Shown: positions 37,361 to 47,955, counted from the first letter of the stretch. The stretch: DNA of 64,000 nucleotides from Afipia sp. P52-10 (GCF_000516555.1 NZ_AZSJ01000003.1:1497301-1561300), one strand, 5' to 3'. A program made the numbers and translations. The notes: generated from the sequence alone by a model not told the origin.

Positions 37361-38899
37361 ATGGTCCAGCACCTCTCGACAGTGGCGTTCGAAGGCATCG
37401 AAGCCAGGGCGGTGGATGTCCAGGTGCAGGTCGCACCGGGGCTGCCGGCCTTCACCATCGTCGGTCTTCCCGACAAGGCGGTGTCCGAAGCCCGTGAGCG
37501 GGTGCGTGCCGCACTGATCGCCTCGGGGCTGGCGCTGCCGGCCCGCCGAATCACGGTCAATCTCGCGCCGGCGGATCTGCCGAAGGAAGGCAGCCACTAC
37601 GATCTGCCGATTGCCCTCGGCCTGATGGCGGCGATCGGTGCGATTCCGCCGGATGCGCTGGCCGGCATGACGGTTCTGGGCGAACTCGGACTCGACGGCT
37701 CAATCGCACCGGTGGCAGGCGTGCTGCCTGCGGCCATCGGCGCCAACGCCCGCGACGAGGGATTGATCTGTCCGGCGGCGTGCGGGTCGGAGGCGGCCTG
37801 GGCCAGCCCCGACAGCGAAATCATCGCCGCCTCGTCGCTGATCCAGCTCGCCAATCATTTCAAGGGCACGCAGGTTCTCTCGCGCCCCAACCCGCAGGTC
37901 CGCGAACTGGCACCGACCACCCTCGACCTGCGCGACATCAAGGGGCAGGAAAGCGCCAAGCGCGCACTCGAGATCGCCGCCGCCGGCGGGCATCACTTGC
38001 TGATGATCGGCGCACCAGGCGCGGGCAAGTCGATGCTCGCGGCCCGGCTGCCCTCGATTCTGCCACCGCTGGCACCCGCCGAACTGCTGGAAATCTCGAT
38101 GATCGCCTCTGTCGCCGGCGAGCTCGATGGCGGCGCCTTGACCAACCGCCGCCCGTTTCGCGCGCCGCATCATTCTGCCAGCATGGCGGCACTGACCGGC
38201 GGCGGCATCCGCGCCAAGCCCGGCGAAATCTCGCTCGCGCATAACGGCGTGCTGTTCCTCGATGAACTGCCGGAGTTCGATCCTCGCGTCATCGATGCGT
38301 TGCGCCAGCCGCTCGAGAACGGCGAGGTCTCGGTTTCACGGGCAAACCATCGCGTCACCTACCCCGCGCGCTTCATGCTGGTCGCGGCGATGAATCCGTG
38401 CCGCTGCGGCCATGCCTATGATCCCGGCTATGCCTGCAAGCGCGGCCGCAACGAGCGCTGCACCGCCGAATATCAGGCGCGCATCTCCGGTCCACTGCTC
38501 GACCGGATCGACCTGCGCATCGAGGTCGCAGCCGTCACCGCATCCGATCTCATTCTGCCGCCGCCCGCGGAAGGTTCGATGGAGGTTGCAGCCCGCGTCG
38601 CCGCGGCGCGCAACCTGCAGGCCAAGCGTTACACCGCGCTCGGCCTGCCACAGGTGCGCACCAACGCGGAAGCGCCCGCCGCGATTCTCGAAGAGGTGGC
38701 TAAACCCGACAACGCCGGACTCGCGCTGCTGCGCGACGCGGCCGAAAGCATGCGGCTGTCGGCGCGCGGCTATCACCGGGTGCTGCGGGTCGCTCGCACC
38801 CTCGCCGATCTCGACCATGCGGAGCTCGTGGAGCGGCCTCATCTCGCCGAGGCTCTGTCCTACCGTGCGCTGGCCGACGGCGTGCGGCAGGCCGCCTGA
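37361..38899 (+). CDS. comM: ComM/YifB-family AAA+ ATPase (Mg-chelatase-like)
   Basis: 512 residues from ATG 37361; the family begins MVQ...STVAFEGIEA. N-terminal Lon-protease-like domain (about 20-170), linker, then an AAA+ domain with Walker A GAPGAGKS at 217-224, Walker B GVLFLDELPEF and a Cys-containing insert CRCGHAYDPGYACKRGRNERC. In naturally transformable bacteria ComM is a hexameric helicase promoting branch migration during DNA integration. No other competence genes are in the window. It lies far from gshB, which often neighbours it in relatives, so an insertion between them is possible. Confidence 0.93.
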   Translation: MVQHLSTVAFEGIEARAVDVQVQVAPGLPAFTIVGLPDKAVSEARERVRAALIASGLALPARRITVNLAPADLPKEGSHYDLPIALGLMAAIGAIPPDALAGMTVLGELGLDGSIAPVAGVLPAAIGANARDEGLICPAACGSEAAWASPDSEIIAASSLIQLANHFKGTQVLSRPNPQVRELAPTTLDLRDIKGQESAKRALEIAAAGGHHLLMIGAPGAGKSMLAARLPSILPPLAPAELLEISMIASVAGELDGGALTNRRPFRAPHHSASMAALTGGGIRAKPGEISLAHNGVLFLDELPEFDPRVIDALRQPLENGEVSVSRANHRVTYPARFMLVAAMNPCRCGHAYDPGYACKRGRNERCTAEYQARISGPLLDRIDLRIEVAAVTASDLILPPPAEGSMEVAARVAAARNLQAKRYTALGLPQVRTNAEAPAAILEEVAKPDNAGLALLRDAAESMRLSARGYHRVLRVARTLADLDHAELVERPHLAEALSYRALADGVRQAA

Positions 38900-39018
38900 T
38901 CGCGCTCATGGTAAACCGGCAAGCGCCAACGCTAAGCATCCGGTAACGAGTTTCATTTACTCTTTGCGAACCATAAGTGCGGGCCGTTGTGGGCCCGTGT
39001 GTAGCGTCGTGGCGTATC

Positions 39019-39486
39019 ATGTTGCGTTTCGGAGTGTTCCTGTCGGCCATCCCGCTCGTCCTTGCGGGCGCCGTTCCTCACGACTGGACCGCGTCGTCCG
39101 CCCATCCCTGCATCGCCGCAGGAATGACGACCGTCCGCTATGCGCCGACCCCGACGCCCTCCGCGCGGCCGGTTGCCTTCACCAGCGACCCGAAGCTCGC
39201 GACCATCAAAGTTCAAATCGTCGACAGCCCGGACCTCGCCGATCTCGTCATCGTCGATGATGCCAAGACCGCCGATGCGCAGACATGCGGCATCGACAAC
39301 ATCACGCGCCTGGTGACGATCAGCGCCCAGCCGGTCCCCGGCGAGCCGGTCGTGTACCTGTCACGCGAGACCGGCGCCGACTATCGTGTCTACGTCGTCT
39401 CGAAGACCGTATCGTTGCAGCATGCGGCGGCCTTGATCGTCGGCGCGCGCGGCGGCCATGGGCGGCTTGCGGCCGCGGCGCTGTGA
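39019..39486 (+). CDS. Small secreted protein of unknown function
   Basis: 155 residues from ATG 39019. Hydrophobic leader MLRFGVFLSAIPLVLAGAVP, then a mature domain with strand-like segments KVQIVDSPDLADLVIVDD and VVYLSRETGADYRVYVVS; cysteines around positions 31 and 90 could pair. Not recognised. It stands alone between comM and the hybrid kinase, on the same strand, with about 120 and 140 bp on each side. Confidence 0.7.
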   Translation: MLRFGVFLSAIPLVLAGAVPHDWTASSAHPCIAAGMTTVRYAPTPTPSARPVAFTSDPKLATIKVQIVDSPDLADLVIVDDAKTADAQTCGIDNITRLVTISAQPVPGEPVVYLSRETGADYRVYVVSKTVSLQHAAALIVGARGGHGRLAAAAL

Positions 39487-39628
39487 GCTCGCACCGGTTT
39501 AAGACTCTCTCAATTCTGTTCGCGTTGCATCGGATCGATCTCCCGCCGTCGCAGATTTCGGCAGCAGGCGTGGATCACCCTCGGTGCGGATCGCGACGGC
39601 GAACACGCCATCCGGAGAAGGAAACGCA

Positions 39629-41851
39629 ATGAACCCGGTGCTTCGCGCAAGACTGCTGCTGCGCCGCTTTACACGCAGGCACCCGCGCATCACCGGCACG
39701 ATCCGCGCCCTGTTCTTCTTCATGGTGGCGTTCAGCACGGCGTTCGGCTTCGTATCCGGTGTCCGCTCGCAGGATTACAACCCGCACGTCTTTGCGGTCG
39801 GCGTGAGCGCGCTGTTCGCGGTCGCATGTGCCGCGCTGGCGATTCAGAACATGCGCTTCCGCTGGCTGCGCCGGCAGGTGCGAAAGATGGCCGCCGCCAA
39901 CGAGGCCTTGTCGGACCGCAACTGGGAACTGAAGGATGCGGAGGATCGCGCCCGGCAACTGTTCGAGGCGCAGGGCGATGTGATCGTCCGCCGCGATGAC
40001 GACGGCCGCATCACCTTCGCCAACGATGCGTTCTGCCGGCTGGCGGGCCTCTCCCGGACGCAGCTCGTCGGAAGCCAATTCCAGTTCGAGATCATCGAGC
40101 AAGGGGCCTTCGCGCGCGAGGTGGACGGAACCCGCGTTCACGACCAGCGAATCGCCAGCGAATTCGGCCCGCGCTGGCTTGCCTGGCGCGAAACGCGCAT
40201 CCGCACCGACGCCAACACGCCCGCCGAGCTGCAATGCGTCGGCCGCGACGTCACGGACCGCACCGAGGCCGAACACGCGCTGGCCGATGCCCGCGACCAG
40301 GCCAACGCGGCCAACCTCGCGAAATCGCGCTTCCTGGCTATGGCCTCGCACGAGATCCGCACGCCGCTGAACGGCATCATCGGCATGAGCGGCCTGCTTC
40401 TCGACACCCATCTCACGCCCGAGCAAGCCAACTATGCGCGCGCCATCAAGACCTCCGGTGACGCGCTGCTTGGATTGATCGAGGAGATCCTCGACTTCTC
40501 GAAGATCGAAGCCGGCAAGATCGATGTCGAGAGTCGTCCGTTCGCCTTGAGCGGGTTGATCGAGGAGATCACCGAATTGCTCGCGCCGCGCGCGCACAAG
40601 AAGCAGCTCGAGGTCGCCGCCTATATCGACGAACGGCTGCCTTCCATGGTCAATGGCGACGCCGCGCGGCTGCGGCAGGTGCTGCTCAATCTGGCGGGCA
40701 ACGCGATCAAATTCACAGATACCGGCGGGGTCGCGTTGATTGCCGAGCCCGGCATCTGGCCCGACGAGATCGCCTTCGTCGTGCGCGACACCGGCATCGG
40801 CATCGCACCGGATGCGCAGCAGCGCATCTTCGGCGAGTTCGAACAGGCCGACGACCGTACGGCGCGCCGTTACGGTGGCACCGGCCTTGGCCTCAGCATC
40901 AGCGAACGGATCGTCCGCCGCATGGGCGGCAAGATCACGCTCGACAGCGCGCTCGGCACCGGCTCGACCTTCACCGTAACCCTTCCGTTGCCGGCAGCCA
41001 CCGGCACGCCGGCCTTCACGCCTCCCGACCTGAGCGGCCAGGCGGTCATGCTGGTTGCGCCGCAGGCGATCGCAGCCTCGTTGATCGCCCGCCGGCTCGG
41101 CGAATGGGGCGCGAAGACCTGCGTCATCTCCGACACCAACGCCGCCCTGGCGTTGCTGCCCGAACGCACCTGGCAGGCCGTCATCGCCGACCAGGATCTG
41201 CCGGACGACGGCGCCCGGCGGCTGGCGGATGCCGCACGTCACCATGCCACCCGGCGCATCGTCATGATCGCGCCCGAGCGCCGCAACGAGCTTGCGGCGC
41301 TGAAGGTCGCGGGCTTCGGCGATTATCTGGTGAAGCCGCTGCGGACCGCGTCGCTGGTCGCGCGATTGACCTCGGACAACAACGGACTGTCGATCGTGCC
41401 GGACGACACGTCCGCGCAGGTCCTGCCGCAACGCAAGCCCGAGCGGGTGCTGTCGATTCTCGTCGCTGAAGACAACGAGATCAACGCGCTGTTGATCCGC
41501 TCGCTGCTGACGCGGCTCGGGCACCGTCCGGTGATTGCCGCCACCGGCACGTTGGCGCTCGAATCCTGGCTAGCGGCCGAAACCGCCGGCACGCCTTACG
41601 ACGCGATCCTGATGGACGTGCAGATGCCGGATCTCGACGGCATCGAAGCGACCCGCCGCATCCGGGCGCAGGAAGCCGGGCGCGGCGGACGACGGACGCC
41701 GATCCTGGCGCTCACCGCCAACACACTGGTCGAGGATCGCTACGCCTGTTTCGAGGCCGGCATGAACGGATATCTGATCAAACCGCTCGATCGCGAGCGG
41801 CTTGAGGAAGCGTTGACCGGGATCATGCGCACACCGCATGTCGCAGCCTGA
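39629..41851 (+). CDS. Hybrid sensor histidine kinase
   Basis: 740 residues. Two N-terminal membrane segments (about 25-45 and 53-75) with almost no periplasmic loop; PAS domain (about 105-215); HisKA with His241 (FLAMASHEIRTPLNG); ATPase domain with VRDTGIGIAP and GGTGLGLSISERI. A receiver-like domain follows (about 470-590) that lacks the acidic pair (VMLVAPQ in place of a VVDD-type end), then a true receiver with EDNE, phosphoacceptor in DAILMDVQMPDLDG and LIKPLD. No regulator gene is adjacent. Start ATG 39629 with AGAAGGAAA upstream. Confidence 0.92.
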   Translation: MNPVLRARLLLRRFTRRHPRITGTIRALFFFMVAFSTAFGFVSGVRSQDYNPHVFAVGVSALFAVACAALAIQNMRFRWLRRQVRKMAAANEALSDRNWELKDAEDRARQLFEAQGDVIVRRDDDGRITFANDAFCRLAGLSRTQLVGSQFQFEIIEQGAFAREVDGTRVHDQRIASEFGPRWLAWRETRIRTDANTPAELQCVGRDVTDRTEAEHALADARDQANAANLAKSRFLAMASHEIRTPLNGIIGMSGLLLDTHLTPEQANYARAIKTSGDALLGLIEEILDFSKIEAGKIDVESRPFALSGLIEEITELLAPRAHKKQLEVAAYIDERLPSMVNGDAARLRQVLLNLAGNAIKFTDTGGVALIAEPGIWPDEIAFVVRDTGIGIAPDAQQRIFGEFEQADDRTARRYGGTGLGLSISERIVRRMGGKITLDSALGTGSTFTVTLPLPAATGTPAFTPPDLSGQAVMLVAPQAIAASLIARRLGEWGAKTCVISDTNAALALLPERTWQAVIADQDLPDDGARRLADAARHHATRRIVMIAPERRNELAALKVAGFGDYLVKPLRTASLVARLTSDNNGLSIVPDDTSAQVLPQRKPERVLSILVAEDNEINALLIRSLLTRLGHRPVIAATGTLALESWLAAETAGTPYDAILMDVQMPDLDGIEATRRIRAQEAGRGGRRTPILALTANTLVEDRYACFEAGMNGYLIKPLDRERLEEALTGIMRTPHVAA

Positions 41852-41971
41852 TCGGCCCTGATCTCGCAGCCGATTTCCCTTGTCACAATTTCGTTGGGAG
41901 AGCGTGCTTATTGGCGCCCTTGCGGGGACAGCGTCGATTCGCTAGGCGATGAGCCGCCGCGGGGGTTATCA

Positions 41972-42934
41972 ATGCAGCATCACGACCCTGTTCGCTCACC
42001 GCTCCGTCTGATGGAGCGCTTCCGTCCGCTCGCGCTTGCCGAACCACCACTTTGGCTCAAGCCGACCTGGGACGTGGCGAGCAACATTTTGCTGCCACAG
42101 CCGCGACCGGCTGCCGCAGCGCCTCTCGGACGGATCGGCTCATTGGAAGTCCGCCTTGCTGAGACCCGCAAGGAGATCAAGCGCGCGCAGCGGCTGCGCT
42201 ACAATGTGTTCTACCGCGACGGCAACGCCATCGCCGATGCCGCCACGCTGATGGCACGGCGCGACAAGGATGCGTTCGATAAGATCTGCGAGCACCTGCT
42301 GGTGATCGATCATGCGGCGATCCATCCAATGCAGGCCAAGCTGCGGCGCAAGCCGCCGGTGGTCGGCACCTATCGTCTGCTCGCCCAGGAGGTCGCCGCC
42401 AAGCACGGCGGTTTCTACACCGACAGCGAGTTCGACATCGCCAGCCTGCTGCAGAAACATCCGGCATTGCGCTTTCTCGAACTCGGCCGCTCCTGCGTGC
42501 TGCCGCCATACCGGACCAAGCGCACAGTCGAACTTCTGTGGCATGGCATCTGGAGCTACGTCCGGCAGAACAACGTCGACGTGATGATCGGCTGCGCCAG
42601 CCTGGAGGGTACCGATCCCGACCGGCTGGCGGTGCCGCTGTCGTTCCTGCACCATTTCGCCCGCGCTCCGGAGGACTGGCGCGCCAGCGCGCTACCGCAG
42701 CGCCATGTCGAGATGAACCGCTTGCCGAAGGACCGGATCAACCCGAAGGCCGCGCTGCGCGAGCTGCCGCCGCTGATCAAGGGCTACCTGCGGCTCGGCG
42801 CCTTCGTCGGCGACGGCGCCGTGATCGATCGCCAGTTCGGCACCACCGACGTCTTGATGATCATGCCGGTGTCGGCGATCAGCACGCGCTATATCGAACA
42901 CTTCGGCGTCGATGCGACGCGCCACGCGGCCTGA
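41972..42934 (+). CDS. olsB: L-ornithine N-alpha-acyltransferase OlsB (GNAT hemolysin-like family)
   Basis: Transfers a 3-hydroxyacyl chain from acyl carrier protein to ornithine, making lyso-ornithine lipid, a phosphorus-free membrane lipid precursor. 320 residues from ATG 41972. Typical segments: VRLAETRKEIKRAQRLRYNVFY, ICEHLLVID, VVGTYRLL, FLELGRSCVLPPYR, and DVMIGCASLEGTDP. N-terminal 70 residues are less conserved. No olsA is adjacent. Adds to the envelope-lipid genes in this window. Ten bp from the convergent coaA stop. Confidence 0.85.
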   Translation: MQHHDPVRSPLRLMERFRPLALAEPPLWLKPTWDVASNILLPQPRPAAAAPLGRIGSLEVRLAETRKEIKRAQRLRYNVFYRDGNAIADAATLMARRDKDAFDKICEHLLVIDHAAIHPMQAKLRRKPPVVGTYRLLAQEVAAKHGGFYTDSEFDIASLLQKHPALRFLELGRSCVLPPYRTKRTVELLWHGIWSYVRQNNVDVMIGCASLEGTDPDRLAVPLSFLHHFARAPEDWRASALPQRHVEMNRLPKDRINPKAALRELPPLIKGYLRLGAFVGDGAVIDRQFGTTDVLMIMPVSAISTRYIEHFGVDATRHAA

Positions 42935-42944
42935 CCGATCAGGC

Positions 42945-43898
42945 TCAGAGCCGCCGCAGCGAAACGCTCTCGATGACGTGGTCCGGTCCCTTCTTCAGGA
43001 TCAGCGTTGCGCGCGGCCGGGTCGGCAGGATGTTCTCGCGCAGGTTGACGAGGTTGATCGACGTCCAGATCGACAGCGCGACTTCCGTCGCCTCCTGGTC
43101 CGACAGGTTGGCATAGCGGCGGAAATACGAGCGCGGATCGTGGAACGCGGTGTCGCGCAGCGAAAGGAAACGCTCCACATACCACTTGCGCAGCACAGGT
43201 TCATCGGCGTCGATATAGACCGAGAAATCGAAGAAGTCCGAGACATAGGGGATCGCCTTGCCGCCGCGCGGCAGGTGTCCGGCCTGCAGCACGTTCAGGC
43301 CCTCGACGATCAGGATGTCGGGCCGATCGACCTCCACCCATTCGTTCGGCACGATGTCATAGGTGATGTGCGAGTAGATCGGCGCGCGCACCGGACGGCG
43401 CCCTGCCTTGATGTCGCTCAGGAACGAGAGCAGCGACGGCAGATCGTAGCTTTCCGGAAAGCCCTTCTTCTGCATCAGGCCTTCGCGCTCGAGCACCGCG
43501 GTCGGATACAGGAAGCCGTCGGTGGTGACGAGATCGACCTTCGGCTTCGGCGGCCAGCGCTTCAACAGCGCCTGCAGCACGCGCGCCGTGGTCGACTTGC
43601 CGACCGCGGGCGAGCCCGCCACGCCGATGATGTAGGGCATCTTCGGCTCGTCCGAATGCAGAAACTTCTTCTGCGCGACGAACAGCTCCTGCGTCGCTTC
43701 GACGTAGAGCGACAGCAGGCGCGAAACCGGAAGGTAGATTTCCTCGACTTCCTTGATATCGAGCCGATCGTGCAGCGAGCGCAGCGCCGCGACCTCGCTG
43801 GCCGCCAGCGTCATCGGCGTGTCGTCGCGCTTGGCCGCCCATTCCTCACGCGAAAAAAGGCGATAGGGCGTAAAATCCTGTTCGGCTCTCACATCCAT
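42945..43898 (-). CDS. coaA: Pantothenate kinase type I
   Basis: First step of coenzyme A synthesis: phosphorylates pantothenate with ATP. 317 residues. P-loop [12 protein letters not shown] at 92-103; substrate region [23 protein letters not shown]; closing [14 protein letters not shown]. CoaA-type enzymes are feedback-inhibited by CoA. Lies 17 bp after hisE on the same strand, a conserved link in alphaproteobacteria (hisE-coaA). Confidence 0.97.
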   Translation of the reverse strand: MDVRAEQDFTPYRLFSREEWAAKRDDTPMTLAASEVAALRSLHDRLDIKEVEEIYLPVSRLLSLYVEATQELFVAQKKFLHSDEPKMPYIIGVAGSPAVGKSTTARVLQALLKRWPPKPKVDLVTTDGFLYPTAVLEREGLMQKKGFPESYDLPSLLSFLSDIKAGRRPVRAPIYSHITYDIVPNEWVEVDRPDILIVEGLNVLQAGHLPRGGKAIPYVSDFFDFSVYIDADEPVLRKWYVERFLSLRDTAFHDPRSYFRRYANLSDQEATEVALSIWTSINLVNLRENILPTRPRATLILKKGPDHVIESVSLRRL

Positions 43899-43915
43899 GA
43901 GTCCGTCGCTTCTCG

Positions 43916-44236
43916 TTAGCGCTTGCGCGCGGCTTTCTCTTCAAGGCCCGACATGCCGGTGCGCTGGGCCAATGCCGCTTCGACATCGGCCAACGCCAGT
44001 CCCCGTGACTTCAGCAGGACGAGCAGGTGATAAAGCAGATCCGCGCTTTCAGCGACGAGCGCATCCTTGTCGCCCTCGACAGCGGCGATGACGGTCTCGA
44101 CCGCTTCCTCGCCGAGCTTGCGGGCGCAATGCGCCGGGCCCTTGTCGAGCAGCTTGCGCGTATACGACATGTCGCCGCTCGCGCTGGCGCGTGCGTCGAT
44201 GGTCGCGGCAAGATCGTGGATCGTAAAGCGTGTCAT
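43916..44236 (-). CDS. hisE: Phosphoribosyl-ATP pyrophosphatase
   Basis: Hydrolyses phosphoribosyl-ATP to phosphoribosyl-AMP, second step of histidine synthesis. 106 residues from ATG 44236; a much longer open frame upstream overlaps hisF and is not real. Seen: the MazG-like helices [28 protein letters not shown] and [16 protein letters not shown] with the metal-binding Glu/Asp residues. Stand-alone HisE (not fused to HisI), 64 bp after hisF. Confidence 0.95.
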   Translation of the reverse strand: MTRFTIHDLAATIDARASASGDMSYTRKLLDKGPAHCARKLGEEAVETVIAAVEGDKDALVAESADLLYHLLVLLKSRGLALADVEAALAQRTGMSGLEEKAARKR

Positions 44237-44300
44237 GAAATCGTCTTCTATCACTCCGCAGAGGGCGGGGGGAGCGCAAAGTCCCGGCAGGATCAAGAAA

Positions 44301-45077
44301 TCAAGGATCGAGCCGCAGCGGCAACCCGGCACGCAGCATGTGTTCCTTGGCCTGGCGAATGGTGTACTCGCCGAAATGGAAAATGGAGGCGGCCAGGACG
44401 GCGGTGGCACGGCCGTCACGAATACCCTCGACCAGATGGTCGAGATTGCCGACCCCGCCCGAGGCGATCACCGGTACCGGGACGCTATCGGCGATGGCGC
44501 GCGTCAGCGCGATATCAAAACCCTGGCGTGTACCGTCGCGATCCATCGAGGTGAGCAGGATTTCGCCCGCCCCCAGCGCAACCACCTCCTGGGCATATTC
44601 GATCGCATCGATGCCGGTGGAGTTGCGGCCGCCATGGGTGAAGATCTCCCAGCGGTCGGAACCGCCGGGCCGTTTGATCCGCTTGGCGTCGATCGCCACC
44701 ACCACGCACTGGTCCCCGAACGTTTCGGCCGCCTCCTTCACCAGCTCGCGGCGGGTGACGGCCGCGGTGTTGACCGACACCTTGTCCGCTCCCGAACGCA
44801 GCAGCGCCCGGAAATCATCGGTGGTCCGCACGCCACCACCCACCGTCAGCGGCATGAAACAGGCTTCCGCCGTGCGCCGCACGACGTCGAGCATGGTGCC
44901 GCGGTTCTCGTGGCTGGCATTGATATCGAGAAAGCAGAGCTCGTCGGCCCCCGCCGCATCGTAGGCGATTGCCGCTTCGACCGGATCGCCGGCGTCGCGC
45001 AGATCGACGAAATTGACGCCTTTGACGACGCGGCCGTCCTTCACGTCGAGGCAGGGAATGACACGAACCTTGAACAT
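44301..45077 (-). CDS. hisF: Imidazole glycerol phosphate synthase, cyclase subunit HisF
   Basis: Uses ammonia from HisH to form imidazole glycerol phosphate and AICAR. 258-residue TIM barrel. Seen: [18 protein letters not shown] (catalytic Asp11), [21 protein letters not shown], the VVVAIDAK strand with the second catalytic Asp region, and [10 protein letters not shown]. Twelve bp after the small membrane protein gene; co-transcribed with hisA and hisH. Confidence 0.97.
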   Translation of the reverse strand: MFKVRVIPCLDVKDGRVVKGVNFVDLRDAGDPVEAAIAYDAAGADELCFLDINASHENRGTMLDVVRRTAEACFMPLTVGGGVRTTDDFRALLRSGADKVSVNTAAVTRRELVKEAAETFGDQCVVVAIDAKRIKRPGGSDRWEIFTHGGRNSTGIDAIEYAQEVVALGAGEILLTSMDRDGTRQGFDIALTRAIADSVPVPVIASGGVGNLDHLVEGIRDGRATAVLAASIFHFGEYTIRQAKEHMLRAGLPLRLDP

Positions 45078-45089
45078 CGCTTGCCGCTC

Positions 45090-45329
45090 TTAGCTGTCGC
45101 GCTCGACCTTATGGACCAGTACCAGGATATAGGCACACACCGCGACCACGATCGGCATACAGCCCAGGGCCAGTAGCAGCGCCTTGAATTCGAACGTCTC
45201 GCGGAAAACCCATGCCGCGATCCAACACACCACCGCATTGAGAAGGGCGAAGACGAAGATCGGCGTCAGCGCCTTCTCGAATGTCAGCGTAACCTTGCCA
45301 AGCACACTTTTCGGTGGCTTGGATCTCAT
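45090..45329 (-). CDS. Small membrane protein within the his operon
   Basis: 79 residues with two transmembrane helices (about 21-42 and 48-72) and a basic N-terminus (RSKPPKSV). Its ATG overlaps the hisA stop (ATGA) and hisF follows 12 bp later, so it is embedded in the histidine operon. I do not recognise a family. The tight coupling suggests it is a real gene retained in this lineage; a role in histidine synthesis is not implied. Confidence 0.8.
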   Translation of the reverse strand: MRSKPPKSVLGKVTLTFEKALTPIFVFALLNAVVCWIAAWVFRETFEFKALLLALGCMPIVVAVCAYILVLVHKVERDS

Positions 45330-46075
45330 GATGGGTTGCCGGACGCCCGCGCCGCGGCGATCAGCGCGATCGCCTGCGCCGGATCCAGCCGGCCGTCGTA
45401 AAGCGCCCGGCCCGAGATCGCGCCGGCAAGCTTGCTCGCACGCGGACTGAGCATGGCCTTGACGTCGTCCAGCGAAGCAAGGCCGCCCGAGGCGATCACC
45501 GGAATGGAGACGCCATCGGCCAGCGCGATCGTCGCGTCCAGGTTGAGGCCCTTCAAGAGACCATCACGGGCGATGTCGGTAAAGATGATGGCGGCGACGC
45601 CCGCATCCTCGAACCGCTTGGCGATCTCCAGCGCGGTGACCTCCGACGTTTCCGCCCAGCCCTCGACGGCGACCTTGCCGTCACGCGCATCGAGGCCGAC
45701 CGCAACCTTGCCCGGAAATTTCGCCGCCGCCTGTTTGACGAACGCGGGATCGCGCACCGCCGCAGTGCCGATGATCACGCGGGTAATGCCCTTCTCGAGC
45801 CAGCCCTCGACCGTTTTCATGTCGCGGATGCCGCCGCCAAGTTGCACCGGCATCGTCACGGTCTTCAGCATCGCCTCGACCGCCTGCGCGTTGACCGGCT
45901 TGCCGGCGAACGCGCCGTCGAGATCGACAACATGCAGGTACTCGAAGCCCTGGTCCTGAAACGTCCGCGCCTGGGCGGCCGGGTTGGTGTTGAACACGGT
46001 CGCGCGCGCCATGTCGCCCTGTTCGAGGCGGACGCATTCGCCGTTCTTCAGATCGATGGCCGGAAAGAGGATCAC
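45326..46075 (-). CDS. hisA: ProFAR isomerase HisA
   Basis: Isomerises phosphoribosyl-formimino-AICAR phosphate; TIM barrel with two phosphate sites. Start at GTG 46075 gives [17 protein letters not shown], the family N-terminus, and overlaps the hisH TGA (GTGA); another in-frame GTG at 46084 would add three residues. Catalytic Asp8 in [14 protein letters not shown] and [13 protein letters not shown] phosphate loops. 249 residues, normal length. Confidence 0.95.
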   Translation of the reverse strand: MILFPAIDLKNGECVRLEQGDMARATVFNTNPAAQARTFQDQGFEYLHVVDLDGAFAGKPVNAQAVEAMLKTVTMPVQLGGGIRDMKTVEGWLEKGITRVIIGTAAVRDPAFVKQAAAKFPGKVAVGLDARDGKVAVEGWAETSEVTALEIAKRFEDAGVAAIIFTDIARDGLLKGLNLDATIALADGVSIPVIASGGLASLDDVKAMLSPRASKLAGAISGRALYDGRLDPAQAIALIAAARASGNPS

Positions 46076-46722
46076 GGCTTCCACTTCAAGAAATTGGAGA
46101 TCAGCGCCAGGCCGAAACGCTGGCTCTTCTCGGGGTGAAACTGGGTGCCGACCGCGGTGTCCTTGGCAACGATGGCCGTGACCGGGCCGCCATAGCTGGC
46201 GCGGGCGACGACATCGGCCTCGTTCGCCGCCTTCAGGTGATAGGAGTGCACGAAATAGGCGTGGCGTCCCTTGTCGCCGAGTGGAAGCCGCTCCAGCAGC
46301 GGATGCTCGCGCACCGGCTCCAGCGTATTCCAGCCCATGTGCGGGATCTTCAGGCTCTCGTCATTCGGCACGATCTTCTCGACGTCGCCGGCGATCCAGC
46401 CGAGCCCGTCGGTGACGACATATTCGCGGCCGCGTTCCGCCATCAGCTGCATGCCGACGCAGATGCCGAAGAACGGCCGCGCCTTGTCGCGCACCACTTC
46501 GTTCAACGCCTGCACCATGCCATCCAGTGCATCGAGCCCGTTGCGGCAATCAGCAAACGCGCCGACGCCGGGCAGCACGACGCGATCGGCGCGCCAGACC
46601 CGATCCGGATCGCGGGTGACCACGACCTGCTCCGGCTGCTCCAGCGTGCGCGCGGCGCGTTCGAACGCCTTCGCCGCCGAGTGCAGGTTGCCCGAGCCGT
46701 AATCGATGATCGCCACCGTCAT
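46072..46722 (-). CDS. hisH: Imidazole glycerol phosphate synthase, glutaminase subunit HisH
   Basis: Class I glutamine amidotransferase that feeds ammonia to HisF. 216 residues. Nucleophile Cys88 in [11 protein letters not shown]; His and Glu of the triad in [10 protein letters not shown] near residue 196; oxyanion-strand VVLPGVGAF. Its start overlaps the stop of the DUF2628 gene and its stop overlaps hisA, so the whole run is coupled. Confidence 0.97.
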   Translation of the reverse strand: MTVAIIDYGSGNLHSAAKAFERAARTLEQPEQVVVTRDPDRVWRADRVVLPGVGAFADCRNGLDALDGMVQALNEVVRDKARPFFGICVGMQLMAERGREYVVTDGLGWIAGDVEKIVPNDESLKIPHMGWNTLEPVREHPLLERLPLGDKGRHAYFVHSYHLKAANEADVVARASYGGPVTAIVAKDTAVGTQFHPEKSQRFGLALISNFLKWKP

Positions 46723-47216
46723 CGCGATCCTCCCGGCTCCGGAAACAGCCCGATGATTCCTTGCGGCGCCGCAGGTCCTGCGGATGCTGGCCGATGCTGC
46801 GGGTACGGCGGCAACCCATCGTGCGGCGACGAGGTCTCGGCACGATCAGCCGTCCAGCGATCGAAGAAACGCCGCTCGGCGGTCTCCTCGTCGTCGGCGA
46901 CCACGAAATCGATTTGCCGCCATGCGCCCCGCGAATAGCTCCAGCGCCGAAGGCTCGCCGCCTCCAATCCCATCAGCAGCGCCAGCAGGAAAAAGACCAA
47001 CGAGCGGGCCGTGGCGCCGGCATTCAGCACCGACAGCATCACGCCGAGGCCGAAGCTGACCGCCAGATAGCCGATCAGGACCAGCCAAAGCCGGTGCCAG
47101 ATCAGCCAAAGCGGCCCGAACACCAGGGCCCAGATGTGGAATCCGTCCCGCACGAACGTAAACCTGTCCGGTTCCTCGCCCGCCGCTGCGGGAGCATGCA
47201 CTGTGTAGACCGACAT
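46719..47216 (-). CDS. DUF2628 membrane protein
   Basis: 165 residues. DUF2628-type protein: N-terminal soluble stretch, then [31 protein letters not shown] and a further two hydrophobic segments (about 35-100), and a Pro-rich cytoplasmic tail. Lies between hisB and hisH, overlapping hisH by 4 bp. The family has no assigned function. Its position between his genes is common in this bacterial family, but nothing in the sequence ties it to histidine. Confidence 0.85.
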   Translation of the reverse strand: MSVYTVHAPAAAGEEPDRFTFVRDGFHIWALVFGPLWLIWHRLWLVLIGYLAVSFGLGVMLSVLNAGATARSLVFFLLALLMGLEAASLRRWSYSRGAWRQIDFVVADDEETAERRFFDRWTADRAETSSPHDGLPPYPQHRPASAGPAAPQGIIGLFPEPGGSR

Positions 47217-47361
47217 CGTTCTGGTCTCCGAAGAGGCTGTCGCAGGCCGCAGCCTGGCGGCGCTTTAGTCCCTCGCGCCGGGGTCCGTCAAACCATCCTT
47301 GCCGCGCAGGGCCGGCCAAAGCCCCGACGCCGCAGGCTCCGGCCCGCGGAGGGCTGCGGGA

Positions 47362-47955
47362 TCAATTGCCGAGCGAGCCCTTGGTGGATGGGATTTCACC
47401 GGCCGCCTGGGGATCGATCGCGACCGCCATGCGCAGCGCCCGCGCCAGACCCTTGAAGCAGGATTCGGCGATGTGATGGCCGTTCTCGCCGTACAAAGTC
47501 TCCACATGCAGGGTGATGCCGGCATTCATCGCAAATGCCTGAAACCACTCCCGCACCAGGTCGGTGTCGAACTCGCCGATCTTGTCGCGGGTGAATGCGG
47601 TCTTAAACACCAGCACCGGCCGGCCCGAAATGTCGATCACGACGCGGCTCAGCGTCTCGTCCATCGGCATATACATGGTGGCGTAGCGGTTGATGCCGCG
47701 CATGTCGCCGAGCGCCTGCTTCACCGCCTGGCCGAGCGCGATGCCGGTGTCCTCGGTGGTGTGGTGGTGATCGACATGCAGGTCGCCGTCGGCCTTCACC
47801 GTGATGTCGATGCGCGAATGGCGGGCGAGCAGATCCAGCATATGGTCGAAGAAGCCGATTCCGGTCGCGACCTTGGCCACGCCGGTCCCATCGAGGTTCA
47901 CGCTGACCTCGATATCCGTCTCTTTCGTCTTGCGCTTGATCGTCGCCTTGCGCAT
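47362..47955 (-). CDS. hisB: Imidazoleglycerol-phosphate dehydratase HisB
   Basis: Dehydrates imidazole glycerol phosphate, seventh step of histidine synthesis. 197 residues from ATG 47955 ([10 protein letters not shown]), the usual monofunctional length; an upstream in-frame ATG at 48021 would add 22 residues. Manganese-binding motifs [16 protein letters not shown] and [15 protein letters not shown] are all present. First gene of the leftward his cluster; divergent from hslV. Confidence 0.97.
   Translation of the reverse strand: MRKATIKRKTKETDIEVSVNLDGTGVAKVATGIGFFDHMLDLLARHSRIDITVKADGDLHVDHHHTTEDTGIALGQAVKQALGDMRGINRYATMYMPMDETLSRVVIDISGRPVLVFKTAFTRDKIGEFDTDLVREWFQAFAMNAGITLHVETLYGENGHHIAESCFKGLARALRMAVAIDPQAAGEIPSTKGSLGN

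Noticed and set aside
39575-41524. 649-codon minus-strand open frame over the hybrid kinase
   Set aside because: Antisense to a well-defined hybrid histidine kinase; composition typical of a shadow frame.
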